From Coffea arabica (taxonomy: Eukaryota > Streptophyta > Magnoliopsida > Gentianales > Rubiaceae): a DNA stretch of 64,000 nt. The stretch is from contig NC_092323.1 of the NCBI RefSeq assembly GCF_036785885.1, positions 15,260,501 to 15,324,500 of the forward strand, in the 5' to 3' direction. Both the position numbers and the translations under genes were made by a program. Below are positions 43,932 to 58,052 of this stretch, one piece after another. The notes under the pieces are model-generated. The model saw only the letters and a list, made by a program, of their open reading frames with translations. It searched no databases and was not told the origin of the DNA. The stretch's first letter is position 1. Every line of letters begins with the position of its first letter.

Positions 43932-46900
43932 CGTTTGACTTTTTTTTTTAATTAAATTCAAATTTCTCTTTTTTTTCCTTCCCTTTACAGAAAATATTCG
44001 GAATTTGCTAATTTTTTTCCCTGACGTGAAAAATTATAATTACGTTAGCAGATCTGAGTCTGTCCTGTTTTTAGATTCCTCAAAACGGCGACGTATGGAA
44101 GCAGAGACACGGAAACAGTAGTAGTACGATCTGATCTGAGGGCATTTTTAGGGAAAGGAAAAAGGAAGGAGCAGATCTGGTGTCGTTGGTTTTCTGATAG
44201 ACCCGAAAAAGCTGTGATAAGAAACAAAGAAGGAAGGAAGGAAAGAAAGGATGAGGGGAAAAGTTCCTTTGGCCCCTTCAGAAGTGGATTAGTATTAAAT
44301 TTTGTAATTTTAGTTTATTCTTTTTGGGTATGATTTTGGTTGAAGTTAGTTGCACTAGTTGTTTCTGGCTATTATTCACCAAATGAATATTTTTTATGAG
44401 AAAAAGAATATGAAAATGGAATAATTCTATTCAAATTTCTTTCTATTAGTATATGGATTTTCAAGGGAATTCAACTCATGCCATTAGGATTATTCGATTC
44501 TATGTCCTTTTAATGGAAAAGATGTTACATTTTTGATGAGAAAATGTATGTATTTTTGTTTTTGAGATTAAAAAAAATTTCATGAACTCGATTATTTTGT
44601 TGAGAATCAGACTCGCAAAATAACCCAATCCCATGTATTAAATGATCTTTATTTTTACTTGTGGATCTCTGCTTAGTCTTTAGGCTTTTTTTTTTTTTTT
44701 TGGCATATATACTCTAATGCCTTTTTTTTTCATTTTCTTTCTCAAAACCACTAAATTTTGTAGTTGACTCGAAAAATTTTCTTATTTTATAGTCCTAATG
44801 TCATTTCATTTTCTTTTCTTGTCGGGAAGAATGAAGGGTTAATTTGGGGATTGAATAATGCAAGGTTAAGCCACAAAAGCACTACACAATATCAGTGGTG
44901 TTAGGGTTTCAATACACCGACATTTTATAAAGTAGTAATCCGTTCTTATTAACTAAAAAAATAATTTGTGCCGACGCGCTATAAAGCCTGTATTAGTAAT
45001 AAATCAATTATAAATATCATGGCACTAGTGGAAGGCATGTTACAAGTATCTTTACAGATTGTATTGCATGGATTTGTTATTTGCTGTTGTCTACTCTCTT
45101 CAACTTTCTCTCTTTTTCTATCAGTTTTCAAAAGCAGAAAAACTTATCCTCAATAGTATTGTCTTCTTCTGATGGTCATGCTTTCGGTTTATTGTCTTTT
45201 TAGGCTGAAAATATGCCAAAATCGTGAGTTGAATGCTGACCTCCTGGACAGAAGCATCCTATTGATACAGCAATATGTGTCAAGGATCAACAGAATCAGT
45301 GGTATTGCTTTCATATTCAATGCATACAACTAGTTATGAAGAAGTATGAATCCAAAGTGTAATTTGGTTTTTCTTTTTGTTCGTTAACCCTATTTGTAGT
45401 CCTTTTTGTTATTGCTTTGGTTTTTCATTTAGATTACAAATCTTGGAGCTTAATGTTATAATTATACTCCAATTCCATATATTTTGGTTTCATATAAGTC
45501 CACATGCACTCACTATTTCCAATTGGATATTGTTCAAGAACTAAACTATGCTTTGCACAACTTTTCTGAAAAGTTTGGAATATCAAGATCTTTGATTGAA
45601 AATCTTACACAATCCGTATATATATTTTTTATCGATATATCTTTCTCTACTTTAATTTGAAAAGTTGAATTTCATTTTTGTATCTTTCATGCATTTCATA
45701 AGATTGGAATAATTAGAGTATGCCATACTTGCCTTTGAATGTTGAAACTACATGCTCTAAAATTTGGAAGGTCTCTTTTTTTCGTTATTTTCCTAATAAG
45801 GAAGAGGTGAAATTTAAAAAGCGAGGAGAGGATAGAGAGGCTAAAATCCGAACATCTAATTTTTGAAATTTCAACCTCTAAACCAAGATTTGAAAGGTCT
45901 TAAACTCCAAGAGTTAGATAATTACCATTTTTTTAAGTGACATGAAGATTTTTTTTAGGGAAGTTATGAAGATTCGCCACGATTTAAAACTAGATTAAGA
46001 GTGCGTTTGATAAAATTAAATTCTGAATTCATTAAGTTATCGAATTGTTAAGTATCAAATCTAATACATTTGAGTGCATATCACATTCAGTGATAAGTGA
46101 ATAGCTTATCACTTAATTTTGTAAGCAAGTTTTATCTAGAAAATTTAGTGTCACTTAAATTAATTCAAATATTTAATTTTGGATTATCAAACGCGTCTGA
46201 ATACATTAAGATCTGAATTTATTAAGTTTAAATATCAAATTGAATTATCAAACAAACCTAAGTCTACACCCTAATTATGGTCCTTCGGTACCTTTTTTTT
46301 TTGGGGGTTTTCTCAACCCAGTAGCGGGGCGTGCATGCAGTCAAGGGGGATGTGTCCATTTTGAACTCCATGGCGTAAATTCGTACAACTGCACGCACCG
46401 TTCAATGTAAGTAGTATATGGTTTACACATTCCTATTGCAAAGTATTACAAACTGTTCGGGATGAGTTATAATACATTAACAATATTGTACATTCTTTAG
46501 AGCAATTGTACTGATGATTTTTCTAGCTCCAAATCCATAGAGAATAGGGTCGGTTACATAAGCGCGTTCTTGACAATGGCATGCAATCCTCATTAATCAT
46601 TATGGCATGTATCTTTACAAAGAAAGCCAGATTTGTTGTCATTTAGCTTCTTATTTTATTGACTCTCTTAACCAACCTTCAAAGTTTTGTCGTGTTTTAG
46701 CACGAAAACAGTCTGATGATGAGAGGCTCCATTTTCCTTGAACCTACTCATTAAATAACATACCTGAGAAGAGTTCCCGTGTGCTGTTCAATTATGAGTC
46801 AAGTTGACCATGAGTTTGATCTGAGTTACCACACAGAAGAATCAACATTAACAAGCATGAGCTGATTAGAGCATAATAATGATTGTAATCTTATACTAGT

Positions 46901-47104
46901 ACTAGAAGTAAATCATAAATATCCTCCATGAATTGAAGGCTGAAAATAATGATGATATTAGTTTCTCTCGTGACCTAATTACTTCATTGCTACTCTGAGC
47001 AGAACTAGAAGCCATCAACATGATGTTAGCCAGAGAAACCAGGACTCAGATTTCCCCACAAAATATTTTCCTAAGCTATTACCTCAAGAACCTTTAATCT
47101 CTCT
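43932..47104. other. interval between MED26c-like and NYN-LOTUS genes
   Basis: This contains the MED26c leader and promoter (about 43932-44300, including a CT/GA-rich segment at 44225-44260) and, at the other end, the probable 3' UTR of the NYN-LOTUS gene (about 46560-47104). Between them the sequence is AT-rich with poly(T) runs and no supported gene. A small GC-rich patch at 46318-46350 has no recognisable identity. Confidence 0.5.
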
Positions 47105-50100
47105 CTATATCCTTGTCTCTGCGGACTTCTCATCTGACTTCTTCAAGCTCCCTAAAATACCATCAACCAACTTGTCTTTATTTTCCACGGCTTGGTCTTG
47201 AACGAACGAGTAAGCCTTCAGTGATCTCTGCTTCTTAGCATTTTTCACCACAGAAGGTTCATTCTTGGCAGTGGATGCAGCTTTAGTTGAAACCCAAGAA
47301 CTATTTCCGGAAGAATCAGCCCCAGCCTCAGGATACTCTAATGTACCCCTCTTAGTGTTCTCCTCCTTACTACTGTACCATGAATCCAGAATCTGCAGTA
47401 ACGAACTATCTTCCTCGTTGCCTGTTTGCTTCTTTTGGCTTTCTGATTTCGTGGACGACAAAGGCTCTTCTTCAGAATCAGAGAAGTCATCATCAGACAA
47501 GCTTTCATAATCATGACGAATCTTTTCAACAGTTTCATCTTTTACTTTCCTACTCAATGCTGGCCCACTTTCATTCCTCTTGGAGCCCAAGTTAGCAACT
47601 GGACCAAGTTCATCCCATGAAGAATCAGTATCATCCTCCTTCCCTGACGAATCAGATAATTCGGTCTCAGAATGACCTTCTCTACTGCCAAAATTGCTTC
47701 TCTGAACAAATGGATCCATGTTGTCTGGGCTAAGACTCTTTAGGACTTCAGTAGTGGGAAGAATATAAGTGGACTCTATCCTCACCCCAGGCATTATTTG
47801 AAGAAGAGTTGCTAATTTTTGGTAACCTAGCTTCTGTACATCCAGAGGATAGCTGTATCTCTCAAAAAACACTTTCCTAAAGGATCCAATGTTAAATCCC
47901 TCTGGGTATTTCTTTACAATTTCATCAAGAAGCTTCTCACAGTCTGCAAGTATCTCAGTCCTGGACTTTCCAGAAAGCATTCCCTCAATGTCAGGCTGAG
48001 ACACTCCAGTGTGTGGAGGATTTTGGTGTCTTTTCTGTCTATCAATTTCTCGCGGTCTCTGTGACAAGGAAGATGGCTGTGTGTCTGAAAAGATAGAACT
48101 CAACCCATTGGACTGACGAGAAACATTAGTAGATTGACTTGATAAATCTTTCTCATCAGAGTTGATGAGTTTGAAAGGATAATTTTGGCAGGGAGATTCT
48201 TCTATCCACTTCTTATCTGAAATCAATAGGTCCACAAGGTGAAGAAGATCAGATTCATTAAGGGATTTAAGAAGTGAAGGTCCTTCTCTTTGCAGGTTTT
48301 GCCCCATCTGCACCCTGATACAAAATGATAGTAGCCAATTAAATCCTTGTAACTTTGTAACCTTTTTATCATAAAACCATAAGAAGGAAGAGATCCACAC
48401 ACAACTACAGTTCAAGTTGAACCTGTCAAATAAACGAGCAGTATTTGAAAAGGCAAAGATGCAATCATCATTTTTCTGAATTTTCCAGGGTTTGAATCTT
48501 GTTCACCAAGATTTCTATAATTTTTGCATTCTAATTTCCTACTATGTGCTTTGTTTACTGTATGTCAAACTACATTAATACGAGACTTCAAAAAAGCAAG
48601 TGACAAGGACAAGTTATAATTTGAATAAGATTATACCTCAAAGGTGTTGTTAATTTATAATAGAAAATATGAAGCATCATATATCATGTAACAAGGTTTA
48701 AGGTTCATGTACCAAAGACATTCAAACAGTGAAAAGATATATGACAACTAAATGTGCACAAAAACAAAAAAAAATTGCTCAATTCATTTGCTGAACTTCG
48801 TTGCTGCATGTGACAAGTTCCTAGAAAAATTTTTAAAAAAAGTACTTTTACCAATAACTTCAATTGTGTGAAGAAAGATTAGCAGGAAACCCTTGACCAC
48901 AGTTATATGTTCCAATTGTTGGTCTCATAAATAACAACCTTCAGCATGCAGAAAACATACTTTCCACAGATTTGGCAATTTTCTTCTGATGTAATTGAGA
49001 ACACTACCTTAACATACACAGGTATTTCTGAAATAACACAATATACTTAAAAAATTGGTACCTTTTCGGCCACCTGAATGACAGTATAAATGTCAGACTT
49101 TCCAAATCAATGATGACAGAACCAAACAGGGCTCAAAACATAAAAAGTCCAACTAAAAATACTTCTTCTCTCTCTTTATGGTTGTGAGGTATGTGCGTGC
49201 TCACCAACTTTCACGTTAAAAAGAAACCTATAGGGTCTCACAAAACTGTCTAGTAATTCAAACTTCATCATGTTGAGATGCTCTATGGTTACTTAGGGTT
49301 GGGAGGGGAAAAGAAGGCAGTAGAAAGCACCAGAAATGTACTGATGAACGAAAAAATGGCATTAAGAGCAAGTACAGCTGATCACAAAGCCTATGTTGTA
49401 AATATGCAGTTACGATTATCAGACAAAGTAAAAGGAATCAGACCAACCAAGGTCAGAAAAGGTACTTTCAATTTGTTTGAAAGAAACAATAGTCATGAAA
49501 GTGATTATTAAAAATCCCCATCAATAAACATGAAACTAATTCAAATTTGACAATTGAGGCAGTAGATAACTTGATTATGCATGAAATCTCAAGGAAGAGT
49601 TTCTTTTTACAACTTGTTTATTCCAGATATTATTTTTAAATAAGCTGTAACTTGCTCGAACCAGTAAATAGAATTATAGGTACAGTTGCTGGTAGAAAAC
49701 CAAAATAGTTCAGTAAGCACAAATGAGAAAAGTTATGACAGATAGCATGACAGAAGGTTTACCTGGTCTTTGACTGCAGGACGATAGCTGAAGCATTGCC
49801 AGTGCCTAAAAATGTTTTCAAGTCATCCCAAAAACTTTCCTTCACAAATATTCCATTCTTATTACAAGCAAGCTTGGTATCGTTCATCTTTTCACTTGAT
49901 TCTCCACCTGAATCATCAGGCTGCTCTGAATTCTCCCAGATTCTAAGCATGCTCAGAAGTTGGCCGAAAAAGCCAGAGCTTTTCCTGGATCTGTCATTAG
50001 TGGGGGAAGAACTACTAGAGATATTGCCATCAGGAATCGTTTCAATTCTGGTAGTTGCCAACGAATCTGGACAGACAGATTCAACAGACTCAACTCTTGA

Positions 50101-52976
50101 TTGCACATGCTCTCCCTTGGCTTTCTTCTTCTCATCCAAAATCCCGTCACTAGTACTTGAAAGCTTTTCATCTGGACTGTCATAACTAGGCCCATACCAT
50201 ATCCTGCATATCCTTCTGAAGAACCCCAGTTTGTTCTTCAGTTCAGATTCGGGCCTATGTACTACTAGGTGCAACTGACTCTCAGTTGCTTTAGTATTAT
50301 CCGCAGCCTGAACAAGTGCTGATGATTCTTGTACTTCTCTCGGCTGCTCCTGCACTTCAGTTGTTGCATCTTCCGGTGTTACTGAGGCACTCTTCAATTC
50401 TGGCTCATTCAATGGAGGCACAGGAAGGGTTCTTATTGGCTTCTGAAATTCAGTCAAAGGTTCTTGCTGTTGTCCACCATTTTTCATCGGAGCTTCAGAA
50501 GATGCAGGTATTGATTGCTTCCCAACCAACTGGTCATTACAAGGTCCTTTTCCAGCACTTAGTTTGCCAGCAGCAACGGAATCGACTTCTCCTTTATGTA
50601 TAGGCCTTGTGGTTATGCTTGGACTCGGACTGAGGTCAGCTTGCTCAGAAACTTTAGGTGCAATACCAAATACAAAAAACTGGCCGTCATTTCTTGGTTG
50701 AAGCCTCAAAATATGTGGCAGCGCCAAAAGAAAACGGGAGAACTTCCTGTACCCATAAAAGTCTTTGTCTACAGTTATACTACTTTTTGACAATTCAGCA
50801 CGAAGTTCTGTAATGGAAATTCCTTTTGGATTTTGATGTAAAATGCTTCGTATTTGCTTTATAACTGCCTTTGGTATTGGTTGAGTTCTATTTTCGGAAT
50901 TGGAATCAGGTAAGACCTCAGCTGGGGGACAAGCTGATTGCTCTGGAGGCTGGGGGAAAGCTGTCTGCTCTGTAACTGCAAAGGGGTCTTCAAGAGGTGC
51001 CTTATAGTGGCCGTACCAAGAACCATATGGACCATCTGGAGGCTGATTAAAATGCTTTCCAGAAACGTCTTCTCCTTTAAGCAAAGAATTCCAATGCCAC
51101 ATGATGCTTGCAGCACTGCAGAGTACGCTAGAAGCACCATGACTACTAGCAAGTAATATGTTGTAATTGTTCATTCTTAGACGGTGCAAAATGCCAGCAA
51201 AATCTCTATCACCAGATATTAGAAAAAGATGTGCTGGTGGAGGGTTTTGGGAAACCCAGTACATGAGGTCAACAAGAAGAGACCTATCTGCACTGTTCTT
51301 CCCACCTACAATGACAACAGAAAATTAACTGGTAAAACAGATTATAGCAATAGAGAAGATTGCAGACCGTAAGAGATTTATAAATTATTCATTGAACCAT
51401 AAGATGTGAATATCAGAAATCAAACCAGTTCTCTAAATAAGTATAACGCGAGCAACAGTACAAATAAGAGCAGAACATAAAAGTGTCAAGCAGACTGGTT
51501 AAAGCACATATGACATGTTTAGCCTAATAATAAGTGTGAAAAGCAGCAAAGGAGACAATTATTGTTGCATTACCAGATCAATCACTATATACACTCTGAA
51601 AGGCATTGATAAGACTAGAAAGGTAAAAGACCAAGATAAGCAGCTCAAGCACTGTAAGCGCCAAATGAAGCAACCATATCTGATTACCCCATTATTCACC
51701 CTCAAAAATTTCATTGATGGATAAAACAGCTTAATTCCACAATAAGTTCCAAGTAGCTTTTTAGACCACAACTATTCATCATGCAATATTCCCAGGTGTG
51801 ACATTTTACAAAGTATACTCACATTCTCATGGAACCATCCATTAACAGAAGTTCAAAAAATGGAACTAAATGCAGTAAAATGTTACAACACTGTCCTCCC
51901 TCCTGCTAAGCTATCTAAGGAATGTCGAACTCTTAACAAGATATTTTCACAAATTAGTAGGATTCTGCATAATCCTAAAAGTCCCAGCATATTCGTACAA
52001 GCATTCTAGTTCATTGAGAAACTATGACATTTCACACTAAAATTGCATTTTATTGCCACACACCACTTAGTGAAAAGTCATAATCATCAATTATTACTTA
52101 AAGATAGAATAAACCAAAGACTTTTACTAATTTTATAGCTGATTGTTACTAATTAATATGAAATTTTGTTAAGGCCACCCTTTTCAAACATCCCAAAATC
52201 CAAAAAAAAGGACAAAAAGGCATCGTTTCAATCAAGACAAGGCCCAATGCAGCAGTAATATCAATAACGAAACATAAAACAAAAAGAAAGCAACAACCCC
52301 TGAAAGTGATCGCCTACAAGTAGAATTTCCTTTACACACCGACTATCATCAGAACATCCACAACTAACAAAAGAAAAGCCCACAACAACCAAAAAACCAC
52401 AGTATTGTAAGGATATTAGCAAATCTAAATAAAAAATAAAAAATTCTTCCCCTTTCTATTTCCTCCTAAAAAGTATACTTCCACTTTTTTCCTTGTAAGT
52501 TCTTCGTCATTCACATTCTTCAAAACCAAATACATAAAAGAATCATGAGATAACAGAGGATTAAAAGGTTCACCACGAGGAATATGAGTAAGATTCATCC
52601 CAGTAGACGAAAAGGCCTCCTGATTAACCCTCGAAAGCTGCATTACGTCCCCAAAAGCAGTGATCTGAATAGGACCCTTGATCCCATTAGCCCTGATGGC
52701 AGCAGTGATGGCCGGAGCAACTTTAAAAACATTAGTCCCGGCAGGGACGTTACAGTTCTCAAAATCCCACCACACTGATACCCTCACGTTACGGCTCTCG
52801 TCTTCTTGCCGCCGGGACTGGTAGGACGGCGTGTTGGAACTAATATTTGGCGAATATGTTGAGAAATGGGAGATTTGGACAAGGAATTTTGGGGTTTTGG
52901 CTGAATTTTCATTGGTGGATGTGGCCAAAAATATGAAATTTGAAATGGGTTTTGCTCGGAATTTCGATTTGATCAT
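47105..52976 (-). CDS. NYN-domain putative RNase with LOTUS (OST-HTH) domains
   Basis: Three exons are 52574-52976, 49763-51305 and 47105-48314, with phases 1 and 2 joined exactly, giving 1,051 aa. This is a plant MARF1/limkain-b1-type protein. The NYN (PIN-like) nuclease domain spans about 66-200: acidic residues D71 (V-W-W-D-F-E-N-C-N-V-P), D141 (G-G-K-N-S-A-D-R) and D167/D169 (L-I-S-G-D-R-D-F) are all present, so catalysis is plausible. LOTUS domain 1 is at about 279-352 and LOTUS domain 2 at about 766-835. Between them are low-complexity linkers and a helical unit near 663-697. The C-terminus is Ser/Glu-rich. The first 45 residues are basic and hydroxylated with few acids, which could be an organelle presequence. 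The role is probably RNA processing or decay; substrates are unknown. Introns are 1,268 and 1,448 bp. Confidence 0.92.
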
Positions 52977-55916
52977 CGCTCTTGATGATTTTTGGGAGAG
53001 TTTGACAGGATGACGATGGAAATCAGAAATCCTTCAGTTCAATAGAGGAGAAGCAGAGGGTTTTGGGGAGAAGGAGAGGGTTTTAGGAGGGGAGAAGAGA
53101 GATGGGGGAAAACTTAAAAAAGAAAGGGCTAAAAGCCTAAAAGGCTAAAACCCTTAAATCTTAATCACAGAACACGTACTTGTCACGTGATTTTTGTTTT
53201 TATTTTTATTTTTGGTTTTGCTTTTGATTTTGGTATGAGGAAATTTTGTTGCTCATTCTATCTCATGCCTACAATTACTAAAGTCTAAGGAAATTTAGTG
53301 CATCATTTATAAAGCACTATAATTTCTAATAGTTTTGCTGTGGCCCATATTTGTATCCCTAATTTGATGGAAAATGTTAGCAAAAGAATTGTTTGAGACT
53401 TTCTCTAATGGCAATAAAAAATCAAAAAAGTTAATCCTATATACACTATTAATGTATATAATATCATGGTTGAATATATGACATTTATACACAATTTGGA
53501 TCAAATTCAAAAGCATCATATCTCGTTGATAATAGTGTATACTTTGATAATGCATAAAATATACGTTGTTTTCTTCTTCTACACCTCGATTAGTTTGGTA
53601 GGTTAGTGAAAAAGACCAAAATGCTGAACAAAGAATTGTAAGATGCTTTTGAACTCCCTTCAATCAAGGCTATCCAACACACTCAAATCTCCTCACACAA
53701 AGTCATATAACTTGCATTAGATTTCATGTAAAACATAATTTGACTCTTTCTTTTAGCAACTATTTTTTCTGCATCTAGTTTTTAGTATGGTAGATAAAAG
53801 TTAACAAATCGAGAGGATGAAGGGAGAGAATTAATCTAAAACTTCTAATTTTTAAAGTGTTTTAACTTTAGTTTTTTTTTTTTCCAAAGTTAAAGTGTTT
53901 TAACTTTAGTTACTGGATCAAAATTTCTTCAACTTTTTTTTTTTTGGGCTTAATAATTATGTCTAACAGACGTTGACCTAATAACACTACCATATGACCA
54001 AAAATAAAATGATCCTTAATTACAAATTCAAGCTCATCTTCAAGAAATGAGGTTGTAAATTGTATAAGACTGATCATGTTGGGCTTGTCAAGGAAAAAAT
54101 TTCTGTTTTCCTTGTCCATCTATTGAGTACAAAGTTGGTCTGCATTTATAAATCACAGCCCACACCATCTGAACTGCACAGCAAGATAGCTAGTGTTATA
54201 TTTGGGCGCGTCCAGTATCCAAAAACTCAGACGTTTTACTGTTTGTCCTCCCAACATGCAACATGGAACAAATTCATTTGAACTATGAATTCAGACGAAA
54301 ATTTATGCTCAATTGGTGAGGACCAATTACTTTGTTATAGAATATTGTCTGTTAAAATTTCATTATCGATTTGGGAGCTATATTAGTGGGTTATATTCTT
54401 AACAACGATATATGGTTTGGGGACATGCTCTACCCATAGCGATGATCGGAATCGAGTTCAACCAAACTTCTTTCAGAAAGAAAAGGATTAAAATTTGCTC
54501 CTCTAAGAGACAAGTCCTTTTTGCATTTCATTTTCCCAAAATGAATTTTACAAATTGGACTTTGAAAATGGATAAAGCTAGAAAAACTCTTGCATGAACA
54601 TACATCTTAGAAGTACTCTGCGTTATTAGTGCTTTACTAAAAATTAATTTTGGGATAGGATGCTTTTTTTTTTTTTTTTTGTACATCTCACGGGTAATTT
54701 GGTTTGTGACTTATTAAACTTTGTCACAATAGAACTCAAATCTGGTGTTCCCATCATCCGCATGGAACAACGTTCATTGGTAGCACAACTAAATTGTGGA
54801 ACAATTCAGCACAATCATCACTTGAAGTTGAAGAAGAGCCTTCAAGTAAATTTAAACTTGATTAACTCTTGTGTTGAAACATGTACACTCCTTCAATCTC
54901 ACTGGGAATATCATGCTCTCACTCTTTCGATATTCAAAAATTAAAGTCATAGTTCTGAAGGCATCAAAAAGTATTAGTTAGTTTTTAATTTTGTTATTTA
55001 AAAACATAACTTTTCTGAATATTATTGACTTATCAAGTGAATATTTTGAATTTAAAGGTTGCTTATGAAAAATCCATCGATACAATCTCATGTAGACAAT
55101 ATAAACATCTTTTTTATACAATACAAGCATGTTTACATAAGATGTTAAATTTTCATAAATAAAAGGAAAAAGAAAAGAAATCCATCCGATGGGGCCATGG
55201 CAATTGGTAAGTGTTGGCCATTGTCAAGTTTGCTTTCGAGCTACTAATTATGGAAATTTGTGTGATTCTATTCAATCATGAAGCATGAACAATTACTACT
55301 TCTGGATGTTTTTTGTAAATGTGATATATTCCCTCTGTCTTTGAAGAAGATTTTTCTGTGACTTTGTGAAGTTAATATATACTTAATGTAAGGTCCCGTA
55401 TTTGTAGTCCCAATGTATCAAACTTTATTCATAAACCTTACTCTCGCGGATAAAAGGTGTAGCTTGATCATAACCTACAGGCAGGTATGTGTAAGGGTGG
55501 GCAATTGTTCAACTTTGAAAAATTGTAATTGTGTATGCAGGAAAAGTTTTATAACTTTTAATTTTATCTTGCATTTGCACCTCCTGAGATTTTCAAATTT
55601 CCTTTCTTTCTTTGTATCGCTCCCCTAACATTGTAAAACTAATTGCATTTATAGTCTATTTTAGCATGAAACACTTACGGGAAAGGACTAAAGAGCAAAC
55701 CAAGGAGAAAGAGAAATGTGGCTCAACTCCATACACACAAGAAAAGTACACAATGGCAAAGGATGAAATTGATCTGCAGGGAAGCACTGCAAAGCAATTT
55801 GTTGTCCAGAAATTTAGCTCTTCCATTCGATTGCAAGGCTTGTTAGAAAAGGGCTTATACTATTTACTTGGTCAGAAATGAGATTATGATCTAGAAAAAC
55901 AAAACAGCATGATATT
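52977..55916. other. gene-free interval upstream of the NYN-LOTUS gene
   Basis: The first ~200 bp is the likely promoter/leader (purine-rich GGAGAAG runs at 53045-53110). Beyond that the sequence is AT-rich, with scattered ORFs under 120 codons that show no domain I recognise, and poly(T) runs at 53871, 53935 and 54664. No repeat boundary could be defined. Confidence 0.45.
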
Positions 55917-56669
55917 TGATAAGTGTCTATTTCGCATGATTTTGGTATGTTTTAGTTATTTTAAGAGTTAAATAACTAGGGTTTCTAGTGAATTTTGCAT
56001 TTTGTAGTTAAAGTGAGAAAATTACATTTCTATGGATTTAAATGGTAAAAACTTCATATATTTTTTTTGCAAGTTTTAATGATTCAATCATCAATTAAAA
56101 TGAAATGAGAAGATATTTGGATGATTATTGATGATTTAAAGTAATTTAAAGTGACCATGAAGTGCAAAATATTCAAATAATGAAGTGTAATCAAGTACAA
56201 ATAAGAAAAATTTTGGCAGACCTGACACAACTACTTAAGGAGTATCTCATGAAAGTAATAAAACACCTTTGTGACTTTAATAAGTAATTTCATAGATTAC
56301 AATGAACTTATACATAGTTTCTTCATGAAACGTAGGTGAAAAATAGTTATAGATAAAGTTGGTATATCGGCAAAAGCGAGCATCACGTATATTAGGAAAT
56401 TAAACTATAATTTACCGAGATAATCAACTTCATTTAACCAGTAATTTTCACTCGCAAGGGTAGTTAGAAATTTCATAACCCTAGACACATTTTCGTTGTC
56501 ATTTTTACTTTGTAGAGAAGATTTGCTTGCTTTAATTGTGATAGTTTAAATCACACTAGTACTTGAAATCTTCCCTATACACACGTGCGACCTGTGTACT
56601 TGCATTAGTAGAAGTTTAATTAATATTTAAAACTTGAAAACAATCAAAGTTCAAACTCCCCACCCATCA
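55917..56669 (+). repeat. solo LTR, same superfamily as LTR-A (plus orientation)
   Basis: It starts TGATAAGTGTCTATTT, like the reverse complement of the LTR-A end, keeps AATGGTAAAAACTTCAT and TGATTCAATCA, and near its end GCGACCTGTGTACTTGCA, finishing CCCATCA. At 753 bp it is much shorter than LTR-A, so it is internally deleted. Flanks ATATT and AGATT match at 4 of 5 bases, a decayed target duplication. No internal region is present. Confidence 0.72.
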
Positions 56670-57479
56670 AGATTCTGCTAAGAGATAGTAGTTTCCATGC
56701 TACAATCATTAATTTATAAATATCTTGAAAATTAGAAAATTTTTTTTCTCTTTCTTAGAAATGTTATAGTGGCACAAGTTTGAGATTACAACAAATCTTC
56801 TATCACACTTACTGTTCCACTTTTTTGTCGTATTTTTTATTATATTGCTATTTTTCCTTTATAAATATTATATTTTAATTATTTTTTATTTTTTACTATT
56901 AAATAACTACACTTAAAAATAATTATTAACATATTTACATGTATAAAAAACTACTAATACAATAAAAATAAATACAAAAATCTCAAAAAATAATATATAA
57001 GAGAAAATAAAAAATACAATAGAAAATTCACAAAGAATCTTATTTTTTTTGGGTGTATTTTGATTATTTCATTTTGTTCAATTGTGTTTATTACTCAGTT
57101 AATAGTTATTGGATTTTAAGAAAATAAAAAAAAGAATTAAAATATAATATTTATGAAGGAGAAATAGAAATATTACAAAAAGTAAAGCAGAGATTGAAAT
57201 AGGCAATGAGATAGAAAATCCATTACAGTTTGAGATCAGACAAGAAGGAAGCATGACATTACCAGCTAAAGCAGGACATTACCAATTGGCTAAGCTTGAG
57301 GATTGTGTTGGGATGCAGTTATGAAAATTCAAACTAAACATGTTTTACATAATTCTATGCTAGGTTAGTTGAGGTGCACAATCATGTGTGAAGAGAGAGA
57401 TTAAAAGTGGGAGATGAAATTCAAGATTAATGTGAGCTACACCATCTATTGAGATAAGATGGACGAAGTTGTGAGGATG
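56670..57479. other. AT-rich gap between solo LTR and copia remnant
   Basis: There is very AT-rich sequence at 56820-57180, then ordinary intergenic DNA. I see no gene or defined repeat. Confidence 0.45.
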
Positions 57480-57889
57480 TCAACTTGAACTGGTACTCAC
57501 TAACAAAAGGAAAGGCCCGCAAACAATCAAAGGGAAAGAAACACACATAAACCCATAGAAACAATCTCAAGAATTTGATATATGAGACAAAGGGAAAGAA
57601 ATTCTCTTCTATTACTCAAAGGAGGTTATGGCTACAGAAGAACAAAAAAACTAAAAACCGCAAAGGCTTTTTGCTCTTGTTACCTTCCTTGACACCCGAG
57701 GCTACAATTTCCCTTTTTACAGCTACTATTTTGACTCTACAACTACTAATCAATGGGAATAATCCCATGCAATCGCACGACAAGCTAAACAATGATGTTA
57801 GCCACTCACACAAAGACAAGTGGCCATTAACCCAAGGCTCACCAATAACCTAGCTTGGTTTGTATTTCTATACTGCTTCCCTTAAACCA

Positions 57890-58047
57890 AGCTCCTCTAA
57901 TCTGGTCATGCCCAACATCTTCTTCAACTTCACAAAAGTCTCCGTCTTCAATGCCTTGGTGAAAATGTCAGTCACTTGCTTTTCAGTTCTGCAATAATCA
58001 ATTTCAATTTCCATCTCTGAAACCACCTCACGTATGAAGTGATATTT
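57890..58047 (-). pseudogene. copia RNase H C-terminal fragment
   Basis: On the minus strand this encodes the conserved tail of a copia polyprotein (Y-H-F-I-R-E, then T-D-I-F-T-K-A-L, then a Leu-rich end). It is the continuation of the fragment at 59430-59526, separated from it by the solo LTR. Confidence 0.8.
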
Positions 58048-58052
58048 GATGT

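Noticed and set aside
55612-55881. 89-codon plus ORF ending beside the solo LTR
   Set aside because: Lys/Glu-rich middle, no family match and no splice context that I could support.
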